NCBI GenBank assembly: GCA_937983055.1
Contig: CALJLA010000250.1
Location: 1 to 29,696 of the forward strand
Reading direction: 5' to 3'
DNA: 29,696 nucleotides
Source of the DNA: an uncultured Pseudomonadota bacterium
Lineage (GTDB): Bacteria > Pseudomonadota > Gammaproteobacteria > Burkholderiales > Eutrophovitaceae
The first letter of the stretch is position 1. The number at the start of each line of letters is the position of its first letter. Made by a program: the position numbers and the translations under genes. The notes under the pieces were generated by a model, which did no database searches, was not told the origin of the DNA, and was given only the letters and a program-made list of their open reading frames with translations. Below are positions 21,692 through 29,696 of the stretch, piece after piece.

Positions 21692-22618
21692 ATGAAGCGC
21701 AATGTCGAGTTCAACAGCAAGGGCTCGAAGGTTCGTGGTGTGCTGGTTACCCCCGACAGCGGAAAGGGCCCGTTCCCGGTCGCAATAATGGGCGGAGGCT
21801 GGTGCTACGTGAAGGAAATCGTGCTGCCGCACTATGCCGAGGCGATCGTCAAGGCAGGTATCGCCGTGCTGATGTTCGACTACCGGGGGCTCGGCGAGAG
21901 CGAAGGCGAGCCGCGCCAGCACATCGATCCCTGGGGGCAGGTCGAGGACTACAAAAACGCGATCAGCTTCGTCATGACGCAGCCGGAAGTGGACCCGAAC
22001 CGGGTCGGAATCTGGGGCATTTCATACGCCGGCGGCCACGTCATCATCGTCGGCGCCACCGATCCGCGGGTGAAGTGCATCGTGTCCACGGTGCCGGTGG
22101 TGGAGGGCTGGGAGACCATGAAGCGCTGCCACGGCGAGCGCAAGTTCGAGAAGCTGCTCAAGCTGGTGATGGAGGACCGCGTGCGCCGGTCGGCCGGCGA
22201 GCCGAGCGCGATGATGCCGATGTCCGCGCAGGACCCCGACAACACGCTGTCGAGCTGGCCCTTCCCTCATGTGTACGATATCTTCATGAAGATCAAGCAG
22301 GCGGAGGCGCCGCGGCACGAGCATCGCAACACCGTCGAGTCGGTAGAGCTGCTGCTTCAGTACAACGTCTTTCCGTACGCCGACCGCATTCTGAACACGC
22401 CTACGCTCGTGGTGGTCGCCGAGCAGGACAACATCACGCAGTGGGACCTCGAGATCAAGATGTACAACGCCATCACCGCGGGCAACAAGAAACTGGTCGT
22501 GCTGGAGAAGGTCAACCACATGAGCCTGTACTCCACCCGCCGGCATCTTGAAATGGCTTCGCGCGAGCATGCCGCGTTCCTGAAAGAGCATCTGATCGAC
22601 AGGGTGGCGTCCGAGTAG
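21692..22618 (+). CDS. Alpha/beta hydrolase (dienelactone hydrolase/YcjY-like)
   Basis: 308 residues. A complete triad is visible: nucleophile S111 in GISYAGG, D246 in VAEQDNIT, and H276 in VNHMSLY. FDYRGLGESEGEP (62-74) and the early MGGGWCY (33-39, oxyanion region) fit the YcjY/dienelactone-hydrolase-like group, which includes esterases and thioesterases. AGGAGG precedes the ATG at the right distance. Its position between the binding protein and LivH is unusual. It might hydrolyse an ester or lactone before or after uptake, or act as a thioesterase opposite the CoA ligase. It has no signal peptide, so it acts in the cytoplasm. Confidence 0.85.
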   Translation: MKRNVEFNSKGSKVRGVLVTPDSGKGPFPVAIMGGGWCYVKEIVLPHYAEAIVKAGIAVLMFDYRGLGESEGEPRQHIDPWGQVEDYKNAISFVMTQPEVDPNRVGIWGISYAGGHVIIVGATDPRVKCIVSTVPVVEGWETMKRCHGERKFEKLLKLVMEDRVRRSAGEPSAMMPMSAQDPDNTLSSWPFPHVYDIFMKIKQAEAPRHEHRNTVESVELLLQYNVFPYADRILNTPTLVVVAEQDNITQWDLEIKMYNAITAGNKKLVVLEKVNHMSLYSTRRHLEMASREHAAFLKEHLIDRVASE

Positions 22619-22671
22619 GCGGGCCGGCGGAAAGCTTCCCCATGCGCCTGCCGTCGGCCGGAGCCCGCGCA

Positions 22672-22703
22672 GCCGCTGCGGTGGGTCGCGTCACCGCAGC
22701 GGC
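22672..22703. other. Perfect 12-bp stem hairpin ahead of livH
   Basis: GCCGCTGCGGTG (22672-22683) and CACCGCAGCGGC (22692-22703) are perfect reverse complements around an 8-base loop, ending 15 bases before the LivH ATG. No T-run follows. In many binding-protein operons such a hairpin stabilises the upstream message or reduces read-through, so more binding protein than permease is made. Confidence 0.75.
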
Positions 22704-22718
22704 CGGCGGGAGCGTGCG

Positions 22719-23606
22719 ATGAGCGGCACCCTGCTGCTGCAGTCGTCGCTGGTTGGCCTCACCAACGGCTTCGTCTATGCGTTGATCGGACTGGGCATTG
22801 CGGTCGTCTTTCGCGGCACCCGCATCATCAACGCCATGCAGGGCGAGTTCAGCCTGGTCGGCGGGTTGTTCGCGTTCCTGGTGCTCGAACGGCTGGGGCT
22901 GCCGATGTTCGTGGCCTTCCCGCTGGGGGTGCTGGTCGGCGCCGGGCTGGGCTTCGTCATCGAGCGCGTCTTCGTGCGCCCGGCGCGCCGACGCGGGGCG
23001 AGCGAGGAAAGCTACCTGCTCCTCACGCTCGGGCTTGCCTTCGCGATCTCGGCCGCGGTGCTTTACTTCTTCGGCCGCGATTCGATCGCCCTGGCGGGTA
23101 TCGGCGGAGAGGGCAGCGTGGTGTTCTTCGACGCGGCCCTGCGGGTTCACGCGATCTGGCTGATTGTCATCAGCTGCGCGGTCATGGTGCTGCTGAAGCT
23201 TTTCTACGCGCGCACGCTCATCGGCCAGTCGATCGTCGCCGCCTCCCTCGACGAGGCCGGCGCGGCCACTGTCGGCATCAACGTGCCGTTGATGCATTCG
23301 CTGACGTTTCTGCTGGGCGGTCTGGTGGGCGGTCTGGCCGGCGTGCTCGTCTCGCCCATGATCGCCGTTCACTACGAAATGGGGCTTCTGCTCACGCTCA
23401 AGGGCTTTGCGGCGGCGATTCTCGGCGGACTGGCGAACCCCTTCGGCGCGATTGTCGGCGGCATCACGATCGGCCTGATCGAGTCCCTTGCCGTGCTGAC
23501 GGTTTCCTCCGGCTACAAGGACGTGATCGCCATGGCGATTCTCATCGTGATCATGATCCTGATGCCGCACGGCATGCTCGGATACGGCAGGCGCAAGGGC
23601 GGCTGA
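22719..23606 (+). CDS. livH: Branched-chain amino acid-type ABC permease (LivH family)
   Basis: 295 residues, a hydrophobic inner-membrane protein with about eight membrane segments. The N-terminal block GLTNGFVYALIGLGIAVVF, followed by RIINAMQGEFSLVGGLFAF, is the LivH pattern. GINVPLMHSLTFLLGGLVGGLAGVL and KGFAAAILGGLANPFGAIVGG contain the loop (EAA-like) that contacts the ATPases. Its stop overlaps the LivM start (TGATG), implying translational coupling. The symbol marks family only; the substrate need not be a branched-chain amino acid. Confidence 0.92.
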   Translation: MSGTLLLQSSLVGLTNGFVYALIGLGIAVVFRGTRIINAMQGEFSLVGGLFAFLVLERLGLPMFVAFPLGVLVGAGLGFVIERVFVRPARRRGASEESYLLLTLGLAFAISAAVLYFFGRDSIALAGIGGEGSVVFFDAALRVHAIWLIVISCAVMVLLKLFYARTLIGQSIVAASLDEAGAATVGINVPLMHSLTFLLGGLVGGLAGVLVSPMIAVHYEMGLLLTLKGFAAAILGGLANPFGAIVGGITIGLIESLAVLTVSSGYKDVIAMAILIVIMILMPHGMLGYGRRKGG

Positions 23607-24598
23607 TGCCGGCGCAGCGTGACAGCGCGTTGAGCGCGCCGGCAGTGTCCGCGGCCTTCCAGCGATGGACGATCGTCGTGGCGCTCGTCGCCATCTGGCT
23701 TGTCGTGCCGTGGTTCATATCGCGGACCGTGGTGGACATGCTGGTCTTCACCGGCCTGTACACCATCGCCGGGCTCGGCGTGGCGTTCCTGCTGGGGCAG
23801 TGCGGCATCGTCTCGCTGGCGCAGAGCGTCTTCTACGGCATCGGCGCCTACAGCACCGCCTACTGCGCATTGCAGCTCGGCTGGCCGGCGACGGCCGGTG
23901 TGGCACTGGGCGCAGGCCTCAGCGCCGCGATTGCGGTGCTGGTCGGCTGGCCGGTGCTGCGGCTGTCCGGATACTTTCTGGCGCTCGCTACGCTCGCGCT
24001 CGCGATCATCGGCCACGTCCTGTTTCTCGAGTGGGACTGGCTGACCGGCGGTACGCTCGGCATCGGTGGCATTCCGCCCATCGCGCTATCCGGTTTCGAG
24101 CTCAACTCGCCGGTGCGTTTCTACTACTTTTTGTGGCCGATCGTCGCGCTCGTCGTCTGGATGCACTACAACCTGCTCAATTCCAGGACCGGCTTTGCAA
24201 TGCGCGCAATGCGCGATGCGCCCGCGGCCGCCCTGGTGCTCGGCATCGACACGCATGCGCTAAAAGTCAAAATGTTCGTGCTCAGCGCCGTTCTCGGTTC
24301 GGTCGCGGGCAGCCTGTTCGCGCACTACGTATCGTTCATCAGCGTCGACAGCTTCGGGGTGGATCGCGCGATCAACTTCCTGCTGATCGCCGTGCTCGGG
24401 GGCGCGAAGACCATTGCCGGGCCGATTCTCGGGGCGTTGTTCATCACGGTGACGCCGCACGCGTTGAGCAGGCTCGGCGACATCCATGCCCTGCTGTTCG
24501 CGGCGTGCCTGATCCTGGTGGTCATCTTCCTGCCCGGCGGTTTCGGCGGCGCGTTGCGCGATCTCGTCCGGCGGCTGGGCCGCCGTCGGCGACGCTGA
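23606..24598 (+). CDS. livM: Branched-chain amino acid-type ABC permease (LivM family)
   Basis: 330 residues, with about ten hydrophobic segments. LivM hallmarks: YTIAGLGVAFLLGQCGIVSLAQSVFYGIGAYSTAY near the N-terminus, SRTGFAMRAMRDAPAAALVLGID as the cytoplasmic loop, and INFLLIAVLGGAKTIAGPILGA. A short Arg-rich tail (RRLGRRRRR) ends the protein. It forms the heterodimeric channel with LivH and starts within the LivH stop codon. Confidence 0.92.
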   Translation: MPAQRDSALSAPAVSAAFQRWTIVVALVAIWLVVPWFISRTVVDMLVFTGLYTIAGLGVAFLLGQCGIVSLAQSVFYGIGAYSTAYCALQLGWPATAGVALGAGLSAAIAVLVGWPVLRLSGYFLALATLALAIIGHVLFLEWDWLTGGTLGIGGIPPIALSGFELNSPVRFYYFLWPIVALVVWMHYNLLNSRTGFAMRAMRDAPAAALVLGIDTHALKVKMFVLSAVLGSVAGSLFAHYVSFISVDSFGVDRAINFLLIAVLGGAKTIAGPILGALFITVTPHALSRLGDIHALLFAACLILVVIFLPGGFGGALRDLVRRLGRRRRR

Positions 24599-24600
24599 CC

Positions 24601-25356
24601 ATGGCGCCAATCCTGGAAGTGCGCGGCGTATCCCACAGCTTCCGGGGACTGCACGTGCTGCGCGGCGTGAGCTTCAGCGTGCCTGCCGGCGCCATCGTCG
24701 GGCTCATCGGCCCAAACGGTGCCGGCAAGAGCACGCTCTTCAACATCATCTCCGGTTTTCTGCCGCCCGACTCGGGGACGATCGTCTACCGCGGAACGGA
24801 CATCACCCGACAGCCGATACCCGCGCGCAGCCGTGCCGGGCTGGTCCGCACGTTCCAGACGCCGCAGGTGTTCCAGCATCTCACCGTACGCGAGAACCTG
24901 ATGGCCGGCTGCTACAAGCAGGGCTCGAGCGGCGTGCTGCGCGACCTGATCGCTCTTCCCGGCTCGCGGCGCGATGTGCGCGCCATGGCGGGTGCCGCCG
25001 ACGAGGCGTGCGAACGCTTCGGGCTGACCGATGTGCGCGAGCAGCTCGCGGGCAAGCTGCCGGCGGGACAGCAGCGGCTGCTCGAGCTGGCGCGCGCCGC
25101 CGTCAGCGGACCGTCTCTGCTGTGCCTGGACGAGCCTTCGTCGGGGCTCAACTCCCAGGAGGTGGCAAGCCTGATGGCCGCGCTGGAACGCCTGAATCGT
25201 GACGGAATGAGCATCCTGCTGGTGTCGCACGACATGGATCTCGTTGCGGTCGCGCCGGAGATCAACGTGCTGTGCTTCGGCGAGATCGTTTCGCGCGGGT
25301 CGCTGGAGCAGGTTCGCGCCGATGCCCGCGTTCGCGAGGCATACCTCGGGGTCTGA
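24601..25356 (+). CDS. livG: Branched-chain amino acid-type ABC ATPase (LivG family)
   Basis: 251 residues from the ATG at 24601, two bases after the LivM stop. Walker A is GPNGAGKST (37-45), Walker B LLCLDEP with D177/E178, and the switch His lies in LLVSHDMDLV. Late LivG-type features include RTFQTPQVFQHLTVRENLMAG. The ABC signature, normally LSGGQ or LSYGQ, reads L153-PAGQ here (KLPAGQQRLLELARA). The Gly and Gln that matter most are retained, so the protein is probably active. It pairs with LivF to power the LivHM channel. Confidence 0.92.
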   Translation: MAPILEVRGVSHSFRGLHVLRGVSFSVPAGAIVGLIGPNGAGKSTLFNIISGFLPPDSGTIVYRGTDITRQPIPARSRAGLVRTFQTPQVFQHLTVRENLMAGCYKQGSSGVLRDLIALPGSRRDVRAMAGAADEACERFGLTDVREQLAGKLPAGQQRLLELARAAVSGPSLLCLDEPSSGLNSQEVASLMAALERLNRDGMSILLVSHDMDLVAVAPEINVLCFGEIVSRGSLEQVRADARVREAYLGV

Positions 25357-25368
25357 GCGGACACGACC

Positions 25369-26091
25369 ATGCTCGAAATCGAGAATCTTGAAGCGGGCTA
25401 CGGCGGGCTCCCGATTCTCAAGGGGGTGTCGCTGCGCATCGGGCGAAACGAGAGCGTGGCCATCATCGGGGCGAACGGGGCCGGCAAATCCACGCTGGTG
25501 CAGGCGATCTGCGGACTGATCCCGGCAACGTCGGGCCGCATCGTGCAGCAGGGCCGGGAGATCCACCACCTGCCCGCGCACGAGCGCGCCCAGCGCGGCA
25601 TTGCCGTGGTGCTGGAAGGCCGGCGCCTGTTCGGCGAACTCACCGTTCGCCAGAACCTGATGCTGGCGCTGGCGCACGGCATGCGCCGCGGCGCGGACCA
25701 ACAGATCTTCAGCCTGGAAAGGATTCTGGAACTGTTTGCATTCATGTCCGGGCGGCTCGATGCGCGCGTCGAGCTGTTGAGCGGCGGAGAGCAGCAGATG
25801 GTCGCCATCGCACGAGCCCTGCTGCTGCAGCCGGAGGTGCTGATCATGGACGAGCCCTCGACCGGGCTCGCGCCAAAGGTTGTCAGGGATATCGTCGAGG
25901 TGATAGAACGGCTGCGTGCGGGCGGCATGAGCGTCATCCTGGTCGAACAGAACGTGGCCATCGCCGCGCAGACTTCTGAACGCGCCTACGTCATGTCGCT
26001 CGGCAAGCTTGTCTACGAGATCGCGCCGGGCGGCTGGGACGATTTCCGCAACAACGAGGCGCTGGTACGCGCCTACCTGGGCGGCCAGTAG
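25369..26091 (+). CDS. livF: Branched-chain amino acid-type ABC ATPase (LivF family)
   Basis: 240 residues, the usual LivF length. Walker A is GANGAGKST, the signature is a canonical LLSGGEQQMVAIARALL, Walker B is VLIMDEPSTGLAP, and VILVEQNVAIA carries the LivF-typical Glu-Gln in place of the switch His. It follows LivG by 12 bases and precedes the CoA ligase by 15, so the operon continues. Its canonical signature contrasts with the altered one in LivG. Confidence 0.93.
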   Translation: MLEIENLEAGYGGLPILKGVSLRIGRNESVAIIGANGAGKSTLVQAICGLIPATSGRIVQQGREIHHLPAHERAQRGIAVVLEGRRLFGELTVRQNLMLALAHGMRRGADQQIFSLERILELFAFMSGRLDARVELLSGGEQQMVAIARALLLQPEVLIMDEPSTGLAPKVVRDIVEVIERLRAGGMSVILVEQNVAIAAQTSERAYVMSLGKLVYEIAPGGWDDFRNNEALVRAYLGGQ

Positions 26092-26106
26092 CCGCCCCCG
26101 CCCGCG

Positions 26107-27777
26107 ATGCGCACGGACGTCAGCGGCTGGAACACCCGACTTACCGACGAGATGGTCGAGCGCTTCTCGCGCACCGGTGCGTGGCGAAACGACACGGTCG
26201 CGCACTGCGCGATTCGCGAGGCCGAACGGCAACCGGACGGCGTCGTGGTGATCGAAGGCGATCGTGCCGTCACCTTCGCCGGCATTCTGCAGCAGGCCTG
26301 CGAACTGGCCGGCGCCTTCGACGCGCTGGGGCTTTCCCCGGGCGAGGTAATCAGCTATCAGTTGCCCAACTGGTCGGAGACCATGGCGCTCAACATCGCC
26401 GCGTGTCTTGCCGGACTGGTGGTGAATCCGATCGTGCCGATCTACCGCGACGCCGAGGTGGGCTTCATCGTCAAGGATGCACGCGCCAGGCTGCTGTTCA
26501 TTCCAGGGCAGTTTCGCAACTTCGATTATCCGGCGATGGTGGCGCGGCTGCGCCCGGACCTGCCCGATCTGCAGAACGTCGTAATCCTCCGCGGGCAGGG
26601 CGAGGGTTGCATGGATTTCGGGCTACTGCAGGCGATGGGTCGCGGCACGCCAGTCACCGATGTGCGGGCGGATCCCAATGCGGTCAAGCTGGTGCTGTAT
26701 ACGTCCGGCACCACCGCCAAGCCCAAGGGCGTGCTGCACAGCCACAACACGATCATGTCCGAGATTGCGGGCGTCATCGGTTTCTGGGGCATCCGCAGGG
26801 ACGACGTGGTGCTGATGCCCTCGCCGGTAACGCACATCACCGGCTATCTCTACGCGCTGGAGATCGCATTTGCCGCCGGCATCAAGACCGTGTTCATGGA
26901 GCGGTGGAACGTCGCAGACGCGGTGGACCTGATCGCGCGCAACGGCGCCAGCTTCAGCGTCGGTGCCACGCCCTTCCTCAAGGAGTTGACCGAGGAGGTC
27001 GAGCGCAGAGGCATAGCCCTGCCGAGCATGCGGCTGTTCATGAGCGGCGGGGCGCCCGTGCCGCCGGAAGTGATCCTGCGCGCCAACCGCGCACTGCCGG
27101 GCTGCCTCGCGTTTCGCGTCTACGGCAGCACGGAGGCGCCGACCGTGACGCTGGGCATCCGCGACCGAAGCCAGAGCGATCTCGGCGCCAACACCGACGG
27201 GCAGATCGTCGGGCACGAGGTTCGCATTTGCGACCCGGCGACCGGCGCGGAGGTGGCGGATGGAGAAGAAGGCGAAATCTGTACCCGGGGGCCGGAGATG
27301 ATGCTCGGCTACACCGACTGGACGCACACTGTCGAGGCCTTCGACGCCGACGGCTTCTTTCACACCGGTGACCTGGGCCGGCGCGTCAACGGCGATTTCA
27401 TCGTGATCAGCGGCAGGAAGAAGGATCTCATCATTCGCGGCGGCGAGAATCTCAGCCCGAAGGAGATCGAGGACGTGCTGCACCAGCACCCTGCGATCAA
27501 GGAGGTGGCGGTGGTCGCCATGCCGCATGCGCGTCTGGGGGAAACGGTGTGTGCTTTCGTAATTCCGAATCCCGGTCAGAGCGTAAACGTGCCGGCGCTC
27601 GCATCGTTCCTGGAAAAGGCGGGGCTTGCGCGCCAGAAATTTCCCGAACACGTGGAACTGGTCGACGACCTGCCGCGCACCGCGTCTGGCAAGGTCCAGA
27701 AAAACATCCTGCGCGAGCGGATCGCCGCCAGGCTCGAGCGCAACGACAGGGTCAAAACACAGGGAGCAGGCCAATGA
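26107..27777 (+). CDS. Acyl-CoA ligase (AMP-forming), cyclohexanecarboxylate-CoA ligase-like
   Basis: 556-residue ANL-superfamily enzyme that activates a carboxylic acid to its CoA thioester through an acyl-AMP. Motifs in order: phosphate loop Y198-TSGTTAKPKG, YGSTEAPT (A5), FFHTGDLG (A7), SGRKKDLIIRGGENLSPKEIE (A8 hinge), and catalytic K529 in PRTASGKVQK (A10). The N-terminal block VISYQLPNWSETMALNIA and VVNPIVPIYRDAE resembles, from memory, alicyclic and medium-chain acid ligases such as AliA. It probably activates the acid imported by the preceding Liv system. The ribosome site is weak, so coupling to LivF is likely; the stop overlaps the next ATG (ATGA). Confidence 0.88.
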   Translation: MRTDVSGWNTRLTDEMVERFSRTGAWRNDTVAHCAIREAERQPDGVVVIEGDRAVTFAGILQQACELAGAFDALGLSPGEVISYQLPNWSETMALNIAACLAGLVVNPIVPIYRDAEVGFIVKDARARLLFIPGQFRNFDYPAMVARLRPDLPDLQNVVILRGQGEGCMDFGLLQAMGRGTPVTDVRADPNAVKLVLYTSGTTAKPKGVLHSHNTIMSEIAGVIGFWGIRRDDVVLMPSPVTHITGYLYALEIAFAAGIKTVFMERWNVADAVDLIARNGASFSVGATPFLKELTEEVERRGIALPSMRLFMSGGAPVPPEVILRANRALPGCLAFRVYGSTEAPTVTLGIRDRSQSDLGANTDGQIVGHEVRICDPATGAEVADGEEGEICTRGPEMMLGYTDWTHTVEAFDADGFFHTGDLGRRVNGDFIVISGRKKDLIIRGGENLSPKEIEDVLHQHPAIKEVAVVAMPHARLGETVCAFVIPNPGQSVNVPALASFLEKAGLARQKFPEHVELVDDLPRTASGKVQKNILRERIAARLERNDRVKTQGAGQ

Positions 27778-28745
27778 ATTCGCAATCCCAACGGTTGCCG
27801 CAGCCGGATGCCATGCTCGAGATGTTCCGGCGCATGCTGGTCATCCGTCGCATGGAGGAGCGCCTCGGCGAGGTCGTGAAGTCGGGCGAGCTGCCGGGCC
27901 CAGTGCATCTGTACATCGGCCAGGAAGCGGTCGCCGTCGGCCTGTGCGCGCACCTTTCCGACGAGGACTGGATCGCCAGCACGCATCGAGGCCATGGCCA
28001 CTTCCTTGCCAAGGGCGGCGATCCGCGGGCGATGGTCGCCGAAATTCTCGGGCGGCAGACCGGGGTGTGCGGCGGCAAGGGTGGCTCGATGCATGTGGCG
28101 GATTTCCGGCGCGGCATACTCGGGGCGAACGGCATCGTCGGCGGTGGCATCGGCATTGCCACCGGCGCCGCGCTGGCCGCGCAGCTGGATGGGCGCGGGC
28201 GCCTTGCGGCGGTGTTCTTCGGCGACGGCGGCGCGAACCAGGGCGTGGTGATGGAGGCGATCAACGTGGCCGCCATCTGGAAGCTGCCCCTGATCCTGGT
28301 GTGCGAGAACAATGGCTTCTCGGAGTTTTCTCCGACCGGCAGCGTGACCGCGGGCAGCATTGCCGCGCGCGCGCATCCGTTCGAGGTACCCGGCGTGGTG
28401 GTGGACGGCAATGACGTGCTTGCCGTGTGGCGCGTGGCGGCCGAGGCCGTCGACCGGGCGCGTGCCGGCGCGGGACCCACGTTGATCGAGGCGCAAACCT
28501 ATCGCTGGCGTGGGCACGTGGAGACCGAGCAGAGCTTTCTGAGCGGCAAGTACCGGGACGAGGCCGAGATCGAGCACTGGCGGTTGCGGGATCCGATCGA
28601 GCGGCTGGCCGCCGCCATCGACGACGCGGCCCGGCTCGCGCAGACGCGCGCCGACGTCGACCGCACCGTGGAGGAGGCCTACCGTCTGGCGGCGCAGGAT
28701 CCCCTGCCGCCCGAGGCCGCCGCATTCGAGCACATGTTCGCGTAG
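27774..28745 (+). CDS. Thiamine-diphosphate 2-oxoacid dehydrogenase E1, alpha subunit
   Basis: 323 residues. The thiamine diphosphate/Mg motif begins at G150-D-G (FGDGGANQG) and ends at N179-N180 (CENNGFSEF), the usual ~28-residue spacing. HRGHGHFLAKG and GKGGSMHVADF fit the PDH/acetoin dehydrogenase alpha family. The length and the absence of a long N-terminal targeting region match AcoA-type or small PDH alpha subunits. The ATG at 27774 overlaps the ligase stop and has AGGGAGCAGG upstream. Together with the beta subunit it decarboxylates a 2-oxoacid or cleaves a diketone; the true substrate is open. Confidence 0.88.
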   Translation: MNSQSQRLPQPDAMLEMFRRMLVIRRMEERLGEVVKSGELPGPVHLYIGQEAVAVGLCAHLSDEDWIASTHRGHGHFLAKGGDPRAMVAEILGRQTGVCGGKGGSMHVADFRRGILGANGIVGGGIGIATGAALAAQLDGRGRLAAVFFGDGGANQGVVMEAINVAAIWKLPLILVCENNGFSEFSPTGSVTAGSIAARAHPFEVPGVVVDGNDVLAVWRVAAEAVDRARAGAGPTLIEAQTYRWRGHVETEQSFLSGKYRDEAEIEHWRLRDPIERLAAAIDDAARLAQTRADVDRTVEEAYRLAAQDPLPPEAAAFEHMFA

Positions 28746-28754
28746 GAGGCGTGC

Positions 28755-29696
28755 GTGGCAAAGAAACGGATGATCCAGGCGATCAACGAGGCGCTGTTCG
28801 AGGAGATGGAGCGCGACTCGCGGGTGATCCTGTTCGGGGAGGATGTCGAGATCAGCCTGTTCGGCGATACGCGCGGGCTGGCGACGCGCTTCGGCACGCG
28901 GGTGCGCAACACGCCGATCGCGGAAACCGCGATGACCGGCATGGCGGTCGGTGCGGCCGCGGCCGGCTACCGGGTGGTCTGCCACATGATGTTCTCCAAT
29001 TTTCTCTACACCGGCTTCGATGCGATCGCCAACCAGGCGGCGAAACTGCGATACATGAGCGGCGGCCAGGTGAAGCTGCCGGTGGTCTACATGGCGGTGG
29101 TCGGCGCAGGTCGCTCGGCCGCCGCGCAGCACTCGGACGTGCCGTATCCGATGCTGATGAATCTCGGCGGGGTGAAAGTCGTGGTGCCGAGCACGCCGGC
29201 CGACGCGAAGGGGCTGCTGAAGGCCGCCATCCGCGACGACAACCCGGTGGTGTTCCTGCAGCCCACGCGACGCGGCGGGGAGTCGGGAGAAATCCCTGAT
29301 GGCGACCACTGCGTGCCGCTCGGCAGCGCCGACGTCAAGCGCGCAGGGCGCGACGTGACCGTGGTGGCCATCGGCGCCATGGTGCGCCACGCGCTGCGCG
29401 CGGCCGACGCGCTCGCGGCCGAGGGCATCGACACCGAGGTGGTGGACCCGCGCACGCTGTATCCGCTGGACGAGGCCGCGATCCTGAAATCGGTGGCGAA
29501 GACCGGCCGCCTCGTCGTGGTGGACGAGGCGCGCACCGCGTGCAGTGCCGCCAGCGAGATTGCCGCGCTGGTCGCCGAACAGGCGTTCACGGCGCTCAAG
29601 GCGCCCGTGCGCCGCGTCACCGTGCGCAACGGGTGCATTCCGTACGCGCCGGCCCGCGCAAAGGCGGAGCGGACCGGCGGGGCACGGCGCGCCGCC
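28755..29696 (+). CDS. Thiamine-diphosphate 2-oxoacid dehydrogenase E1, beta subunit (3' end outside window)
   Basis: 314 codons are visible with no stop before the window edge; family length is about 325-340, so little is missing. It starts at GTG 28755 with TAGGAGG five bases upstream (an ATG five codons later is the alternative): KKRMIQAINEALFEEMERD. Beta-subunit landmarks are LFGEDVE, TPIAETAMTGMAVGAAAAGYR, AAKLRYMSGGQVKLPVV, AAQHSD and KGLLKAAIRDDNPVVFL; the C-terminal transketolase domain has VVDPRTLYPLD and VVVDEAR. It follows the alpha subunit by nine bases. E2 and E3 partners, if present, lie beyond the window. Confidence 0.9.
   Translation, partial: MAKKRMIQAINEALFEEMERDSRVILFGEDVEISLFGDTRGLATRFGTRVRNTPIAETAMTGMAVGAAAAGYRVVCHMMFSNFLYTGFDAIANQAAKLRYMSGGQVKLPVVYMAVVGAGRSAAAQHSDVPYPMLMNLGGVKVVVPSTPADAKGLLKAAIRDDNPVVFLQPTRRGGESGEIPDGDHCVPLGSADVKRAGRDVTVVAIGAMVRHALRAADALAAEGIDTEVVDPRTLYPLDEAAILKSVAKTGRLVVVDEARTACSAASEIAALVAEQAFTALKAPVRRVTVRNGCIPYAPARAKAERTGGARRAA

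Noticed and set aside
24325..26232. A 635-codon minus-strand open frame
   Set aside because: It is antisense to LivM, LivG and LivF, which carry all the family motifs; its composition is typical of shadow frames.

Overview
The window is a GC-rich (about two thirds G+C by eye), densely coded bacterial chromosome segment. Its families suggest a metabolically versatile betaproteobacterium (Burkholderiales or Rhodocyclales type): several branched-chain-amino-acid-type binding proteins, CoA ligase, TRAP binding protein, enolase-superfamily enzyme, several alpha/beta hydrolases and a BTAD-type regulator. The taxonomic guess is inference; there is no rRNA or marker gene here.

Region 1 (1-3333, minus strand): a heptanucleotide repeat that supplies the stop codon of an ArsC/Spx-like protein, then a mandelate-racemase-like enzyme, a ketopantoate-reductase-like enzyme and a Fur/Zur-family regulator with its own palindromic operator. 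Region 2 (3543-8586, plus strand): an aminotransferase, a fluoroacetate-dehalogenase-like hydrolase, a Sel1-repeat protein, a secreted HExxH protein and an epoxide-hydrolase-like enzyme. Two inverted-repeat elements built from the same ~27-bp arm lie in gaps at 1564-1726 and 4737-4859. Region 3 (8652-12473, plus): three solute-binding proteins with no membrane components, two ABC-type paralogues flanking one TRAP-type lipoprotein. Region 4 (12518-13670, minus): a two-gene HTH/nucleotidyltransferase module resembling a toxin-antitoxin pair, with two near-identical 18-bp palindromes over its promoter and start codon.

Region 5 (13748-19324, plus): a 1069-residue MalT-like ATPase/BTAD regulator and a GFA-family gene, bracketed by the 5' end and the 3' end of a second, broken regulator of the same type. 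Behind them come a 70-residue protein and two secreted proteins, closed by a clear rho-independent terminator. This region looks like the product of insertion or recombination into an older regulator gene.

Region 6 (19395-29696): a TetR-family regulator diverges from a long operon containing a binding protein, an alpha/beta hydrolase, LivH, LivM, LivG, LivF, an acyl-CoA ligase and the alpha and beta subunits of a thiamine-diphosphate 2-oxoacid dehydrogenase (the last cut by the window end). It reads as an uptake-plus-activation pathway for an unidentified organic acid. Two direct repeats in the divergent promoter region are candidate TetR operators, and a 12-bp-stem hairpin separates the binding protein/hydrolase pair from the membrane components.
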